Positions 34,005 through 42,586 of a DNA stretch of 64,000 nt are shown here, piece by piece (the first letter of the stretch is position 1; every line of letters begins with the position of its first letter). The notes beneath the pieces were generated by a model, which did no database searches, was not told where the DNA came from, and worked only from the letters and a program-made list of their open reading frames with translations. Both the position numbers and the translations under genes were made by a program. Source of the stretch: Candidatus Proruminimicrobium quisquiliarum (GTDB lineage: Bacteria > Elusimicrobiota > Endomicrobiia > Endomicrobiales > Endomicrobiaceae); the NCBI GenBank assembly GCA_018433245.1, contig JAHDRN010000009.1:62001-126000 (forward strand), written 5' to 3'.

Positions 34005-34865
34005 TCAGCCTGCTTTTGATATGTCTCTGTGGTACAGAGTTACTTTGTATTTGTTTTTTATGAAAAACTTGGCCAGTTTTTCCGCCGCAGCCACGGATCT
34101 GTGTCTGCCGCCGGTGCAGCCTACGGCTACCGTAAGCTGGCTTTTGCCTTCTTTTATATAACCGGGTATCAGAAATTTCAAAAGGTTTGAAATCTTATTA
34201 AAAAAAGTTTTATACTGTTTTTGTTTCTCAATATATTTAACAACGGCAGCGTCTTTTCCGGTTTTCATTTTCAGCGAGCTTACATAATTGGGATTTGAAA
34301 TAAACCTCGCGTCAAATACAATATCGGCTTCCTGAGCTATGCCGTATTTAAACCCGAACGACATTACCGTCAAAAACATCCGTTTCCCGCCGAGCGACGC
34401 GCCCGTTAAATTTGCAAGAATACTTTTAAGCTGTCCTATCGTCATATCGGTCGTGTTTATCTGGCGGCTTGCAAGATTTCTTATAATTTCAAGACGTTCG
34501 CGCTCTCTGGCGACAGATTCTTTCACAAGTCCGCCTAAAGGATGTTTTCTTCTGGTTTCGGAATATCTTTTTAAAAGAGTATTGTCGTCCGCGTCTAAAA
34601 AAAATATTTCGTTTTTGATTTTTTCGTCTTTTAATTTCTTAAGTATGCCGGATATTTTTGAAATGTTTTTGCCGGATCTTATGTCAACGCTCAAAGCGAC
34701 GTTTTTATACTTTTTTCTGTCTTTTTTGCACAAGTCTATGAATTTAAAAATAAAATCCATCGGCATATTGTCTATGCAGACAAAACCGAAATCTTCAAGT
34801 ATGTTGAGTACTTTGGTTTTGCCTGCGCCGGATATGCCGGAAATTATCAGAAAATTACTTTTCAT
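34005..34865 (-). CDS. rapZ: RapZ/YvcJ nucleotide-binding adapter protein
   Basis: This 286-residue P-loop protein of the RapZ/YvcJ family has Walker A SGISGAGKT and VCIDNMP near the start, then the C-terminal CTGGRHRSVAAAEKLA region that binds RNA or GlcN6P in E. coli RapZ. In E. coli it controls GlmS through small RNAs; in Bacillus it influences competence. The gene overlaps hprK by 11 bp and precedes yvcK by 1 bp, placing it in a conserved carbon-regulation group. Confidence 0.95.
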   Translation of the reverse strand: MKSNFLIISGISGAGKTKVLNILEDFGFVCIDNMPMDFIFKFIDLCKKDRKKYKNVALSVDIRSGKNISKISGILKKLKDEKIKNEIFFLDADDNTLLKRYSETRRKHPLGGLVKESVARERERLEIIRNLASRQINTTDMTIGQLKSILANLTGASLGGKRMFLTVMSFGFKYGIAQEADIVFDARFISNPNYVSSLKMKTGKDAAVVKYIEKQKQYKTFFNKISNLLKFLIPGYIKEGKSQLTVAVGCTGGRHRSVAAAEKLAKFFIKNKYKVTLYHRDISKAG

Positions 34866-35805
34866 TTTTTGATTTGTTCATCTGGGCTATTAATTTTTTG
34901 CTTAATTCAAGCGCCGAAAAATGTCCGCGGTTTTTTAATCTCTGGTTTAAACTCGCCGTTTCAACTATAATCGCAAGATTTCTTCCGGGCCCTACCGGAA
35001 TCGTAAGTTCCGGAACATTTACGCCCAAAATATCGGTATAATGCTCGTCTATGCCGAGCCTTTCATGATTTTTTGCCGCGTCCCATTCAATAAGATTTAT
35101 GACAAGTTCTATCTTTGATTCGTCAAGAATATTGGCCACGCCGAACATTCTCTGTACGTCTATTATTCCGATGCCTCTGATTTCCATGTGGTGCTTGCTG
35201 ATTCCGGCGCTTTTTCCTATTAAAATATGTCCGGATCTTTTTGTAATTTCAACTATATCGTCGGACACGAGCATATGGCCTCTTTTGACCAGTTCAAGCG
35301 CGCATTCCGACTTGCCTATTCCCGATTTTCCTCTTATAAAAACGCCCAGACCGTAAACGTTTGATAAAACGCCGTGCAGTTTTTCCGACGGCGCAAGTTT
35401 TTCGTCAAAATAATATATTAAATCGCCCAAAAGCTGGGCCGAGGTTAAAGACGTTTTTAAAAGGGGTACTTTAATTTCATTGAAAACTTCAATCATTGTG
35501 GGAAGCGGGTCAAAACTTCTTGTTATTATGCAGCACGGAACCTGCTTGGGGGAAAAAACTTTTTTTAAAATATCAATCTGCTGTTCGCGCGATAATTTTT
35601 TGAGAAAAGTAAACTCGGCTATGCCTATTATCTGGGCTCTTTCATAAGGCAAATGTTCAAAAAACCCGGCAAAAGCGAGCCCGGGTCTGTTTACGTCGGG
35701 AACCGTGACAAGCCTGTTAAGTCCATCGGCCCCTGCAATTATTTCTAATTTAAAATCGCGAGATTTCTCGTCAAAAAAAGTGCCTACTTTGAGCACTTTC
35801 ATCAA
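34855..35805 (-). CDS. hprK: HPr kinase/phosphorylase
   Basis: HprK phosphorylates and dephosphorylates Ser46 of HPr according to metabolic state. The 316-residue protein has Walker A GKSGIGKSECALELVKRGH, LVSDDIVEI and the family signature MEIRGIGIIDV. The matching HPr with Ser46 is encoded at 28232..28501 in the same run. It overlaps ptsN by 4 bp and rapZ by 11 bp. Length is normal. Two adjacent Met codons (MMKV) open the frame. Confidence 0.96.
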   Translation of the reverse strand: MMKVLKVGTFFDEKSRDFKLEIIAGADGLNRLVTVPDVNRPGLAFAGFFEHLPYERAQIIGIAEFTFLKKLSREQQIDILKKVFSPKQVPCCIITRSFDPLPTMIEVFNEIKVPLLKTSLTSAQLLGDLIYYFDEKLAPSEKLHGVLSNVYGLGVFIRGKSGIGKSECALELVKRGHMLVSDDIVEITKRSGHILIGKSAGISKHHMEIRGIGIIDVQRMFGVANILDESKIELVINLIEWDAAKNHERLGIDEHYTDILGVNVPELTIPVGPGRNLAIIVETASLNQRLKNRGHFSALELSKKLIAQMNKSKNEK

Positions 35806-36260
35806 TAGGCGTCCTCTTGCTGTATAATTTTAACTATTTCTTCTTTTGTTTCCGCGTTTTTAATCGCCTGTCTTAAGAATTTATCTTTAAACAATCTTGA
35901 AATTCTTGATAAAGCTTTTAAATGCTGACCGGTAACTTCAACCGGACCTACCAAAAGAAATACGATATATACAGGTTCTCCGTCAAGAGAATTAAACTCC
36001 AAACCTTTTTTAGATATTCCCAAAACGCCTACTTGTTCGTTTAAAACATCGGTCTTTCCGTGGGGTATTGCAACTCCCTGTCCGATTCCGGTAGAACCTA
36101 ATTTTTCTCTTTCTAAAACGACTTCAACGATTTCGTCGGTTTTTTTAACCTTTTTTGTTGTTTTCAAATGTTCAATCAGCTCAATAATCGCGTCCTTCTT
36201 GTTTTGAGCTTTAAGGTCAACAATAATTGAATCTTCGCTCAAAAAATCCATGATATTCAT
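35802..36260 (-). CDS. ptsN: PTS IIA nitrogen/fructose-type protein
   Basis: This 152-residue PTS IIA domain of the fructose/nitrogen (PtsN) type has its phosphorylated residue at His67 in VAIPHGKTD. There is no membrane or IIB domain, so it is probably regulatory like PtsN. The ATG at 36260 is chosen because GGGAGGAAG lies just upstream and the protein then starts MNIMDFLSEDS; an upstream frame to 36293 lacks a binding site. It follows the hibernation factor gene and overlaps hprK by 4 bp. The hpf-ptsN neighbourhood resembles the rpoN operon of Proteobacteria. Confidence 0.93.
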   Translation of the reverse strand: MNIMDFLSEDSIIVDLKAQNKKDAIIELIEHLKTTKKVKKTDEIVEVVLEREKLGSTGIGQGVAIPHGKTDVLNEQVGVLGISKKGLEFNSLDGEPVYIVFLLVGPVEVTGQHLKALSRISRLFKDKFLRQAIKNAETKEEIVKIIQQEDAY

Positions 36261-36295
36261 TACACTTCCTCCCAAAACTTCTATAATTTTCAATT

Positions 36296-36844
36296 TTAAA
36301 ATTCAGGTTCAAGCATTACAAGAGAACCGCTGTCGTTTCTGTACAAAACGTTTATTTTGTCGGTTGACGAATTTAAAAACATATAAACTCTGTAATTAAA
36401 AGAATCCATTTCGCTTATCGCATCCTCAATGGAAACGGGCTTTACGTCAAATCGTTTAATTTCGGCTATTTTTGTTCTGGAGTCTTCCATCGCGTCAAGC
36501 GAGAATACTTCCGATTTTATTTTTTTTGATTTTAATACTTTTAGATTTTCCGATCTGTGGATTTTTGAAATTTCTTTTTGTTTTCTGAGCTGCTTGGTAA
36601 GTTTGTCTACCGTGAGGTCTATTGAGGCGTATAAGTCTTCCGATTCTTCTTTTGCTCTGAACGGTTTGCCGCCCACGCTGAACACGACTTCGGTAATCTG
36701 TCTGTTTTTTTCCACCGATAAAACTACGTGTGCCATGACATTATCGCCGTCAAAAAACTTGCCGGCTTTCGCCACTTTTTGCCTGACATAAGTGTCAATT
36801 GCATCAGTCAGTTTCAAATGTCTTGCTGTGATGTTTATTTGCAT
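36296..36844 (-). CDS. hpf: Ribosome hibernation promoting factor, long form
   Basis: This 182-residue factor dimerises ribosomes (100S) in stationary phase. It starts MQINITARHLKLTDAI, with an N-terminal RaiA/HPF domain to about residue 95, and ends with the C-terminal dimerisation domain (FDVKPVSIEDAISEMD...FNRV-like block). The ATG at 36844 has AAAGGAG at good spacing; an upstream frame to 36913 would add a 23-residue extension not seen in the family and cross the promoter. It is first in the PTS-regulator run. Confidence 0.95.
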   Translation of the reverse strand: MQINITARHLKLTDAIDTYVRQKVAKAGKFFDGDNVMAHVVLSVEKNRQITEVVFSVGGKPFRAKEESEDLYASIDLTVDKLTKQLRKQKEISKIHRSENLKVLKSKKIKSEVFSLDAMEDSRTKIAEIKRFDVKPVSIEDAISEMDSFNYRVYMFLNSSTDKINVLYRNDSGSLVMLEPEF

Positions 36845-36871
36845 AGCGCTGTCTCCTTTGTTTATCCCTGT

Positions 36872-36900
36872 CTTATACCATTTTTTGTTTTTAAAGGCAA
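36872..36900 (-). promoter_or_regulatory. Probable sigma-70 promoter for the hpf-PTS operon
   Basis: On the minus strand TTGCCT (36895..36900) and TATAAG (36872..36877) are 17 bp apart, giving a leader of about 20-25 nt before the hpf ribosome binding site. Each box has one or two mismatches to consensus. A further TATAAT lies upstream near 36935. No downstream gene has an obvious promoter of its own. Confidence 0.55.
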
Positions 36901-36955
36901 TAGACAGGAACAAATGTAAGATGCCTGATATTTGAATTATAGGTGAAATAACGTT

Positions 36956-38086
36956 TTATTTAAATATCTTTTTGAAAATCCCGTCGCTGTTGGAGTTTGC
37001 GTCGGGAGCCGTTTCACCCATTGATTTTGCGTATTCAAACAATGCTTTTCTTTGTTCGTTTGTCAGATTTTTAGGCACATGAACGTTTACTTTTACAAAA
37101 AGGTCGCCCTTTGCCCTTCTTCCGAGCCTCGGAAATCCCTGTTCGCGCACTCTGAGCGTAGTACCGGGCTGAGTACCGGGCGCTATTTTTACTTTGACGG
37201 TTCCTTCAAGAACGGGAACGTCGTAATCAAGCCCCAAAACCGCCTGCGCGTAAGTGAGTTTTATTTCGGTATATAAATCGTCTTCTCTTCTTTGAAAGTT
37301 TGCCTGCTGTTTTAATCTTATAATAACGTACAAATCTCCGGATTGCGAACCGTTAGGCCCTGCGTTTCCGCCGCCCGAAACTCTCAAAGTAGTTCCTTCG
37401 GTTACGCCCTGCGGAATTTTTACTTTTACCGTATGCGTAGTCTGGACTGTTCCTGTTCCTCTGCATGACGAGCACGGATTTTCAATAATCTGGCCTTCGC
37501 CTCTGCATTGCGGACATGTCTGCGCAAATGAGAAAAAACCCTGACTTACGCTGATTTGCCCTCTGCCTTTACATTTAGGACATGTTTTTGTTGAAGTGCC
37601 GGGCTTTGCTCCGCTTCCTCCGCACGTTGAACATGTTTCTTTTTTGGGAACTTTAAGTTCAACTTCTTTTCCGTTCATAGCGTCAAGAAACGAAACTTCA
37701 AGCTCGTACTGCAAATCTTCGCCTCTTCTCTGCTGTCTCTGGCTTCCTCTTCGTCCGCCTGACCTTCCTCCGCCGAATATATCTCCGAAAATATCTCCGA
37801 AAATATCGCCCATATCGCCCATGTTGCCGTATTGCTGATATCCTCCGCCTCCGCCTCCCATGCCGTTTACGCCTTCATGTCCGAACGAATCATAAGTTTG
37901 CTTTTTCTTGGCGTCGGACAATACGTCGTAGGCTTCGTTTATTTCTTTAAATTTATCTTCCGCCGCTTTATCGCCCGGATTTTTGTCCGGATGGTATTTC
38001 ATCGCTAATTTTCTGTAAGCTCCCTTTATTTCATCGGCAGATGCGCCTTTTTGAACGCCCAGTACTTCGTAGTAGTCTCTCTTCAT
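36956..38086 (-). CDS. dnaJ: Chaperone DnaJ
   Basis: This 376-residue Hsp40 co-chaperone stimulates the DnaK ATPase. It has a J domain with HPD ([11 protein letters not shown]), a Gly-rich region (about 75-115), four zinc repeats ([32 protein letters not shown]) and the C-terminal substrate domain. The ATG at 38086 follows AAAGGA and gives the standard [10 protein letters not shown]; an upstream frame to 38107 adds seven residues and is not favoured. It is separated from dnaK by an orphan gene and two palindromes. Confidence 0.96.
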   Translation of the reverse strand: MKRDYYEVLGVQKGASADEIKGAYRKLAMKYHPDKNPGDKAAEDKFKEINEAYDVLSDAKKKQTYDSFGHEGVNGMGGGGGGYQQYGNMGDMGDIFGDIFGDIFGGGRSGGRRGSQRQQRRGEDLQYELEVSFLDAMNGKEVELKVPKKETCSTCGGSGAKPGTSTKTCPKCKGRGQISVSQGFFSFAQTCPQCRGEGQIIENPCSSCRGTGTVQTTHTVKVKIPQGVTEGTTLRVSGGGNAGPNGSQSGDLYVIIRLKQQANFQRREDDLYTEIKLTYAQAVLGLDYDVPVLEGTVKVKIAPGTQPGTTLRVREQGFPRLGRRAKGDLFVKVNVHVPKNLTNEQRKALFEYAKSMGETAPDANSNSDGIFKKIFK

Positions 38087-38155
38087 CTCGTTTCCTTTAA
38101 CAGCCAAATATCGACTTCAGTATTTTGCTGCAACTTTGAATTTTCTATTTAAGAC

Positions 38156-38270
38156 GATATCAATCTTTTGCCTGCGATTTCGTATTGCAAAAGCTTATGT
38201 ACCGCCGCTTCGCTTTTACTTTGTACACCGCGCCTTTTCAATACTTCATCTCGCCTAAAATCTTGATATC
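38156..38270 (-). repeat. Long-stem palindromic element A
   Basis: A 115-bp imperfect palindrome bounded by GATATC on both sides. Read on the minus strand, its centre is GTGTAC, an AAAGTAAAAGCG-containing loop, then GTACATAAGC. The arm before the loop (AAGATTTTAGGCGAGATGAA) and the arm after it (AAATCGCAGG) align with the corresponding arms of element B at 38767..38878, which lies in the opposite orientation. It sits between dnaJ and the orphan gene. No terminator-type T-run follows. Confidence 0.75.
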
Positions 38271-38294
38271 TTTAACGACATAACAACTTATATT

Positions 38295-38741
38295 TTAAAA
38301 ATTTATTTCTTTTTTAGTTAATTCTATTTCTGTACCATCAAAAGTATATAAACAAATAATGCTACTTTTTTCTTCATATATATGTTTTGCGTTATCTATG
38401 TTGGATTGTCCAAAATATGCAGTTATACTGCAATTTCTTTTTGTTTTTCTTGGTATAGCTATCCATCTATCACAATCCATTGGTGTATAATAAGCATCAT
38501 TGCTATCTTTCGATTTAAAATACATTCCCATTGTAGGATCAATCCTGATATTTTTATCCCCTATATTATGAATAGAAAAATATACAATCGTCCCAGCACC
38601 ATGATGAAAATCTATTTTAAAATACCCTTCTGCTTTTTCTTTTTTTGGAATTGACAACCATAAAGCAACACCTACTGCTCCGCAAGTTCCGATAGCAGTA
38701 AAAAAATTTATAATTAAATTTGTTATTTCATAACCACTCAT
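38295..38741 (-). CDS. Orphan single-pass membrane protein between palindromes
   Basis: This 148-residue protein has one N-terminal hydrophobic segment (residues 8-29, ending LWLSIPKK) and a soluble part of predicted beta strands (AGTIVYFSIHNIGDKNIRI, CDRWIAIPRKTKRNC, SSIICLYTFDGTEIEL). I recognise no family; such N-terminal helix plus beta-domain proteins are frequent accessory hypotheticals. Base composition is visibly more AT-rich than dnaJ and dnaK. It splits the usual dnaK-dnaJ pair and is bracketed by related palindromes A and B, which suggests acquisition as a small unit. No clear ribosome binding site precedes its ATG. Confidence 0.7.
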   Translation of the reverse strand: MSGYEITNLIINFFTAIGTCGAVGVALWLSIPKKEKAEGYFKIDFHHGAGTIVYFSIHNIGDKNIRIDPTMGMYFKSKDSNDAYYTPMDCDRWIAIPRKTKRNCSITAYFGQSNIDNAKHIYEEKSSIICLYTFDGTEIELTKKEINF

Positions 38742-38766
38742 TTTATATTGACTCTTTGTGCTTTTA

Positions 38767-38878
38767 GCGACTAGAAAGATTTCAAGCGAGACAAAGAGTT
38801 TTCAAACCGAAGTGTACGTAAGTGAAACGGTACATAAGGTTTGAAAACTCAAAGTCACAGCTGAAATATTTCGGTCGC
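38767..38878 (+). repeat. Long-stem palindromic element B
   Basis: A 112-bp palindrome running from GCGAC (38767) to GTCGC (ending 38878). Its arms pair over almost the full length, including a perfect 13-bp block GAGTTTTCAAACC / GGTTTGAAAACTC (38796..38808 and 38838..38850). The centre reads GTGTAC, GTAAGTGAAACG, GTACATAAGG, homologous to element A in inverted orientation. It begins about 25 bp upstream of the orphan gene and ends 5 bp past the dnaK stop. Confidence 0.8.
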
Positions 38879-38883
38879 AATAA

Positions 38884-40776
38884 TTACTTCTTGTTTTCGT
38901 CCACTACTTCCGCATCCACAACATTATCCCCATTATTCTGCTGTTGCTGTCCTGCTCCCGCCTGCGAACCGCAACTGCCATCCGCGCATCCGCCGCCCTG
39001 AGCCTGTCCTGCCTGCTGTTGCTGCTGAGCCTGCTTGTAAACGACTTCCGCCAGTTTGTAAGACGCCGTCTGAAGCTTTTCTTTTGACGCTTTTATTGTA
39101 TCTATAACTCCGCCTTTAATAGCTTCTTTCGTTTCGTTTATAGCCTGTTCAACCTGAAGCCTTTCTTCCTGAGAAATTTTATCGCCGTGTTCTTTTAAAC
39201 TTTTCTCTGTCGCATATACCAAATTATCGGCTTCGTTTTTAACTTCTATTTCTTCTTTTCTCTTTTTGTCGTCGTCGGCATACTGTTCCGCCTCTTTTAC
39301 GAATTTGTCTATTTCGTCTTTTGACAATTTCGTTGACGAGCTTATTTTAATAGACTGCTCTTTTCCCGTTCCGAGATCTTTTGCGGTTACGTGCAAAATA
39401 CCGCTTGCGTCTATATCAAACGTAACTTCTATCTGAGGAACGCCTCTTGGAGCAGGCGGAATTCCTTCAAGCATAAATCTTCCCAAAGAAACGTTATCTT
39501 TAGCCATAGGTCTTTCGCCCTGAAGAATATGTATTTCAACGCCCGGCTGGTTATCCTGCGCAGTTGAGAAAACCTGCGATTTTTTTACCGGCACGGTCGT
39601 ATTTCTGTCAATGATCGGCGTTCTTACGTTTCCGAGAGTTTCAAGACCAAGCGTTAAAGGAGTAACGTCAAGCAAAAGAATGTCTTTTACGTCGCCCGTC
39701 AAAACCGCTGCCTGAACTGCGGCTCCGTTAGATACGCATTCCATCGGATCTATTCCTCTTTCAACTATTGAACCTACGTGTTTTTCAACAAACTTCTGGA
39801 CGATAGGCATTCTTGTAGGACCGCCGACGAGAATAACTTTCGTAAGATTTGAAACTGAAAGTTTCGCGTCTGACAGAGCCTGGTCTATTGAAGCTTTGCA
39901 TCTCTGGACGATAGGATCAACGAAATTTTCAAGAGTTGCTCTTGAAAGTTTTATTGTCAAATGTTTAGGACCCGAAGCATCGGCCGTTATGAAAGGAAGA
40001 TTTATGTCTGTTTCAAGAACGTTTGAAAGTTCAATCTTTGCCTTTTCTGCGGCTTCCTGAAGTCTCTGGACCGCCATTTTATCGTTTCTTAAATCTATTC
40101 CGTTTTCTTTTTTAAAAGTATCTGCGATGTAATTGATTATCGCTTTATCCATATCTGTTCCGCCGAGCTGCGTGTCGCCGGAAGTGGACAATACTTCAAA
40201 AGTTCCTTCCGCGCCCATTTCCATAATGGTTACGTCAAGAGTTCCGCCGCCAAGATCAAATACCATTATTTTCTGCTCTTTGCCGACTTTGTCTATACCG
40301 TAAGCAAGCGACGCCGCCGTAGGTTCGTTTACAAGCCTGACTACTTCAAGACCGGCTATTGCGCCCGCGTCTTTTGTCGCCTGTCTCTGGTGGTCGTTAA
40401 AATAAGCAGGCACCGTAATAACCGCCTTTTCAACTTTAGTGCCGAGATAAGCTTCCGCGTCTTTTTTAATTTTCTGCAATATAAATCCCGACAACTGCTG
40501 AGGAGTAAACTCCTTGCCGTTTATCTGGTATTTAAAATCAGTTCCCATTTTTCTTTTAAACGCCGAAACCGTTCCTTCCGGGTTTGTGACCGCTTGTCTT
40601 CTTGCCGGTTCTCCGACGAGAAGCTGTCCGTCTTTCGTAAAAGCAACATACGACGGAAACGCTTTTCCTCCGAGCGTCGTTCCTTCAGCCGACGGGATAA
40701 GCGTTACTTTTCCGCCTTCCATTATCGCCGCCGCAGAATTTGATGTTCCTAAGTCTATTCCTATAATTTTACTCAT
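38884..40776 (-). CDS. dnaK: Chaperone DnaK (Hsp70)
   Basis: This ATP-dependent chaperone is 630 residues long. Its nucleotide-binding domain has [30 protein letters not shown] and [10 protein letters not shown]; the [13 protein letters not shown] linker leads into the substrate domain. The tail is Gln/Gly/Cys-rich ([17 protein letters not shown]) and ends VVDENKK rather than the common EEVD-like end. It follows grpE by 15 bp. Palindrome B starts right after its stop codon. Confidence 0.97.
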   Translation of the reverse strand: MSKIIGIDLGTSNSAAAIMEGGKVTLIPSAEGTTLGGKAFPSYVAFTKDGQLLVGEPARRQAVTNPEGTVSAFKRKMGTDFKYQINGKEFTPQQLSGFILQKIKKDAEAYLGTKVEKAVITVPAYFNDHQRQATKDAGAIAGLEVVRLVNEPTAASLAYGIDKVGKEQKIMVFDLGGGTLDVTIMEMGAEGTFEVLSTSGDTQLGGTDMDKAIINYIADTFKKENGIDLRNDKMAVQRLQEAAEKAKIELSNVLETDINLPFITADASGPKHLTIKLSRATLENFVDPIVQRCKASIDQALSDAKLSVSNLTKVILVGGPTRMPIVQKFVEKHVGSIVERGIDPMECVSNGAAVQAAVLTGDVKDILLLDVTPLTLGLETLGNVRTPIIDRNTTVPVKKSQVFSTAQDNQPGVEIHILQGERPMAKDNVSLGRFMLEGIPPAPRGVPQIEVTFDIDASGILHVTAKDLGTGKEQSIKISSSTKLSKDEIDKFVKEAEQYADDDKKRKEEIEVKNEADNLVYATEKSLKEHGDKISQEERLQVEQAINETKEAIKGGVIDTIKASKEKLQTASYKLAEVVYKQAQQQQQAGQAQGGGCADGSCGSQAGAGQQQQNNGDNVVDAEVVDENKK

Positions 40777-40791
40777 GATACCCTCCGTTTT

Positions 40792-41424
40792 CTATTTATT
40801 TTCTTCCTTATTTTCGTTGTTATCGGCTTTCTCTTCTTTCTTTTCGTCTTCCAAAATTTCATTCTTCTGTATTTCCGGCGCTTTTGACACTTTTACTTTC
40901 GCCGCTCTCATTAATTTGCCGTTGAATTTGTAACCCGGCTGATATACTTCAAGCACCGTTCCTTCCTCTTTGTCCGACTCAACGTACGCCAGCGCGTCGC
41001 AGAAATGAGGGTCAAATTTTTTGTCAAGGCATTCTATTTTTTCAACGCCTTCCTCTTTAAGCATTTTAGCGAATTCTTTGTGAATCATATCCAGCCCGAC
41101 CATTATGCTGTCTAAATTTTTACCGGTTTTAACGCTTTGTAAAGCCTGCTCAAAAACATCATATATGCTTATCTGTTTTATAAGAATTTTTTCTCTGCCC
41201 CAATTTAAAAAATCCTGTTTTTCTTTTTCCGTTCTTCTTCTGAAATTTTCAAAATCGGCTTTGAGTCTCAAAAGCTGGTCGTAATATTCTTCGGCTTTTT
41301 TCTGCTTTTCCTCAACAGACTGCTTTAAAATATCAAGTTCCGAAAGTTTCTCTTCTCTTGCGATTTCTTCAAGCGCTTCCGGATTTATATCTTCCGTTTC
41401 TTTTTTTTGTTCTTCACTCGTCAT
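40792..41424 (-). CDS. grpE: Nucleotide exchange factor GrpE
   Basis: GrpE releases ADP from DnaK. The 210-residue protein has an acidic N-terminal tail, a long coiled-coil (about 30-80), and the core DFENFRRRTEKEK, FEQALQS, VGLDMIHKEF and VYQPGYKFNGKLMRAAKVKVSK. The C-terminal tail is Glu/Lys/Asn-rich. It overlaps the hrcA 3' end by 11 bp and is followed by dnaK. Confidence 0.96.
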   Translation of the reverse strand: MTSEEQKKETEDINPEALEEIAREEKLSELDILKQSVEEKQKKAEEYYDQLLRLKADFENFRRRTEKEKQDFLNWGREKILIKQISIYDVFEQALQSVKTGKNLDSIMVGLDMIHKEFAKMLKEEGVEKIECLDKKFDPHFCDALAYVESDKEEGTVLEVYQPGYKFNGKLMRAAKVKVSKAPEIQKNEILEDEKKEEKADNNENKEENK

Positions 41425-42451
41425 CGTCTTCTTCTCCTATTTGCGATAAATATCCGTTGACTACTTTTGAAACGGAATCAACAAGAGATATCATTTTTTC
41501 GTATTCCATTCTTTTGGGGCCGATAATTCCCAAAACTCCTATAATTTTATTGCCGTAACTGTATGACGTTGTTATTACGCTTAAATCTTTCTGTTCTTCG
41601 CCTATTTTTACCTGAATTTTATTATTTAAATCTTTGCCTATTATCATCTTTAATTTATCTCTGTCTTCATTTAACTGCATCAAATAACGCGCCGATTCCA
41701 AGTCTTTAAAGTCAGGAATTGATAATACATTTGATGTGCCGTCCATATATATGTCGTCCTGTATGCTGTCTATAACGCTGCTTATGCAGCCGGCAAATTC
41801 AATCATATTTTTCTGTTTATTTTCGTAATGCTGTATTTCTCCTAATATTCTTTTGCCCGCTTCCGTAAGAGACATTCCTCTTAATTTTCTGTTAAGGAAT
41901 TTTTTCAAATCGTACAAATCATCGGCGTCTATGCTTATGCTGACAATCTTGTTTTTAACCGTTCCGGTTTTAGTAAGAAGAACAACCAAAACTTGGTCTT
42001 TTGAAATCTGTATAAGTTCAATATTTCTTATTTCGTTATTTTCAATTTTCGGAGCCACCACAAAACCCGTATAATGCGAAAGACCCGATAAAATTCTTGA
42101 CGTCTGCGACAACAACGCGTCTATTTCTTTTGTCTTTTTTTCGTATTCTTTTCTTATCTTTTCTTCTTCTATAACTGCCAGTCTCTGCATTTCTATAATA
42201 GAATCAACGTACGCCCTATATCCTGCGTCGGTCGGTATTCTTCCGGCGGAAGTATGCGGATGCGTTAAAAAACCTTCTTTTTCAAGTTCCGCCATCAAAC
42301 TTCTTAAAGTGGCCGGCGATAAATCAAAATTATATTCGTTTTCCAAAACGCTTGAACCAACCGGTTTGCCCGTTTTTATAAACTGGTGGATTACGGCATA
42401 CAGCACCTTAGACTTTCTTTCTTTTAAAACGTGCTCCGCAATTTGTCTCAT
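41414..42451 (-). CDS. hrcA: Heat-inducible repressor HrcA
   Basis: HrcA represses heat-shock operons by binding CIRCE. With the ATG at 42451 (GGGGAGA upstream) the protein is 345 residues and starts MRQIAEHVLKERKSKVLYAV; the winged helix with SPATLRSLMAELEKEGFLTHPHTSAGRIPTD follows. A longer frame to 42538 would start inside the promoter and is rejected. Two CIRCE sites upstream show autoregulation of the hrcA-grpE-dnaK unit. The C-terminal IIGVLGIIGPKRMEYEKMI is family-typical. Confidence 0.96.
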   Translation of the reverse strand: MRQIAEHVLKERKSKVLYAVIHQFIKTGKPVGSSVLENEYNFDLSPATLRSLMAELEKEGFLTHPHTSAGRIPTDAGYRAYVDSIIEMQRLAVIEEEKIRKEYEKKTKEIDALLSQTSRILSGLSHYTGFVVAPKIENNEIRNIELIQISKDQVLVVLLTKTGTVKNKIVSISIDADDLYDLKKFLNRKLRGMSLTEAGKRILGEIQHYENKQKNMIEFAGCISSVIDSIQDDIYMDGTSNVLSIPDFKDLESARYLMQLNEDRDKLKMIIGKDLNNKIQVKIGEEQKDLSVITTSYSYGNKIIGVLGIIGPKRMEYEKMISLVDSVSKVVNGYLSQIGEEDDDE

Positions 42452-42479
42452 TTCTCCCCGCTCAAAACAATTATATTTT

Positions 42480-42506
42480 TTAGCACTCGCTTTATAACAG
42501 TGCCAA
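42480..42506. promoter_or_regulatory. CIRCE operator 1 (HrcA site)
   Basis: On the plus strand TTAGCACTC (42480..42488), nine bases, then CAGTGCCAA (42498..42506). The left arm is a perfect CIRCE half, the right matches seven of nine. It overlaps the last base of the -10 box and covers the expected transcription start, about 30 bp before the hrcA ATG. Confidence 0.9.
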
Positions 42507-42534
42507 TTATAACACAGATATTTTGGTTTGTCAA
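42506..42534 (-). promoter_or_regulatory. Consensus sigma-70 promoter of hrcA-grpE-dnaK
   Basis: On the minus strand TTGACA (42529..42534) and TATAAT (42506..42511) lie 17 bp apart, both perfect. The promoter sits between two CIRCE operators, one touching the -35 and one touching the -10. Housekeeping sigma transcription blocked by HrcA is the clear model. Confidence 0.93.
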
Positions 42535-42558
42535 GCACACAATGTTTGAGAGTGCTAA
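42532..42558. promoter_or_regulatory. CIRCE operator 2 (HrcA site)
   Basis: On the plus strand CAAGCACAC (42532..42540), nine bases, then GAGTGCTAA (42550..42558). The right half is a perfect CIRCE half and the left matches six of nine. It overlaps the -35 box. With CIRCE 1 it forms a double operator. Confidence 0.8.
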
Positions 42559-42586
42559 TTAAAATGATTTTTAAGACGGAGCTGCG

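Noticed and set aside
42452-42538. Long N-terminal extension of HrcA
   Set aside because: It would be translated from the promoter and CIRCE region upstream of the transcription start; the ATG at 42451 has a GGGGAGA site and a standard family N-terminus.
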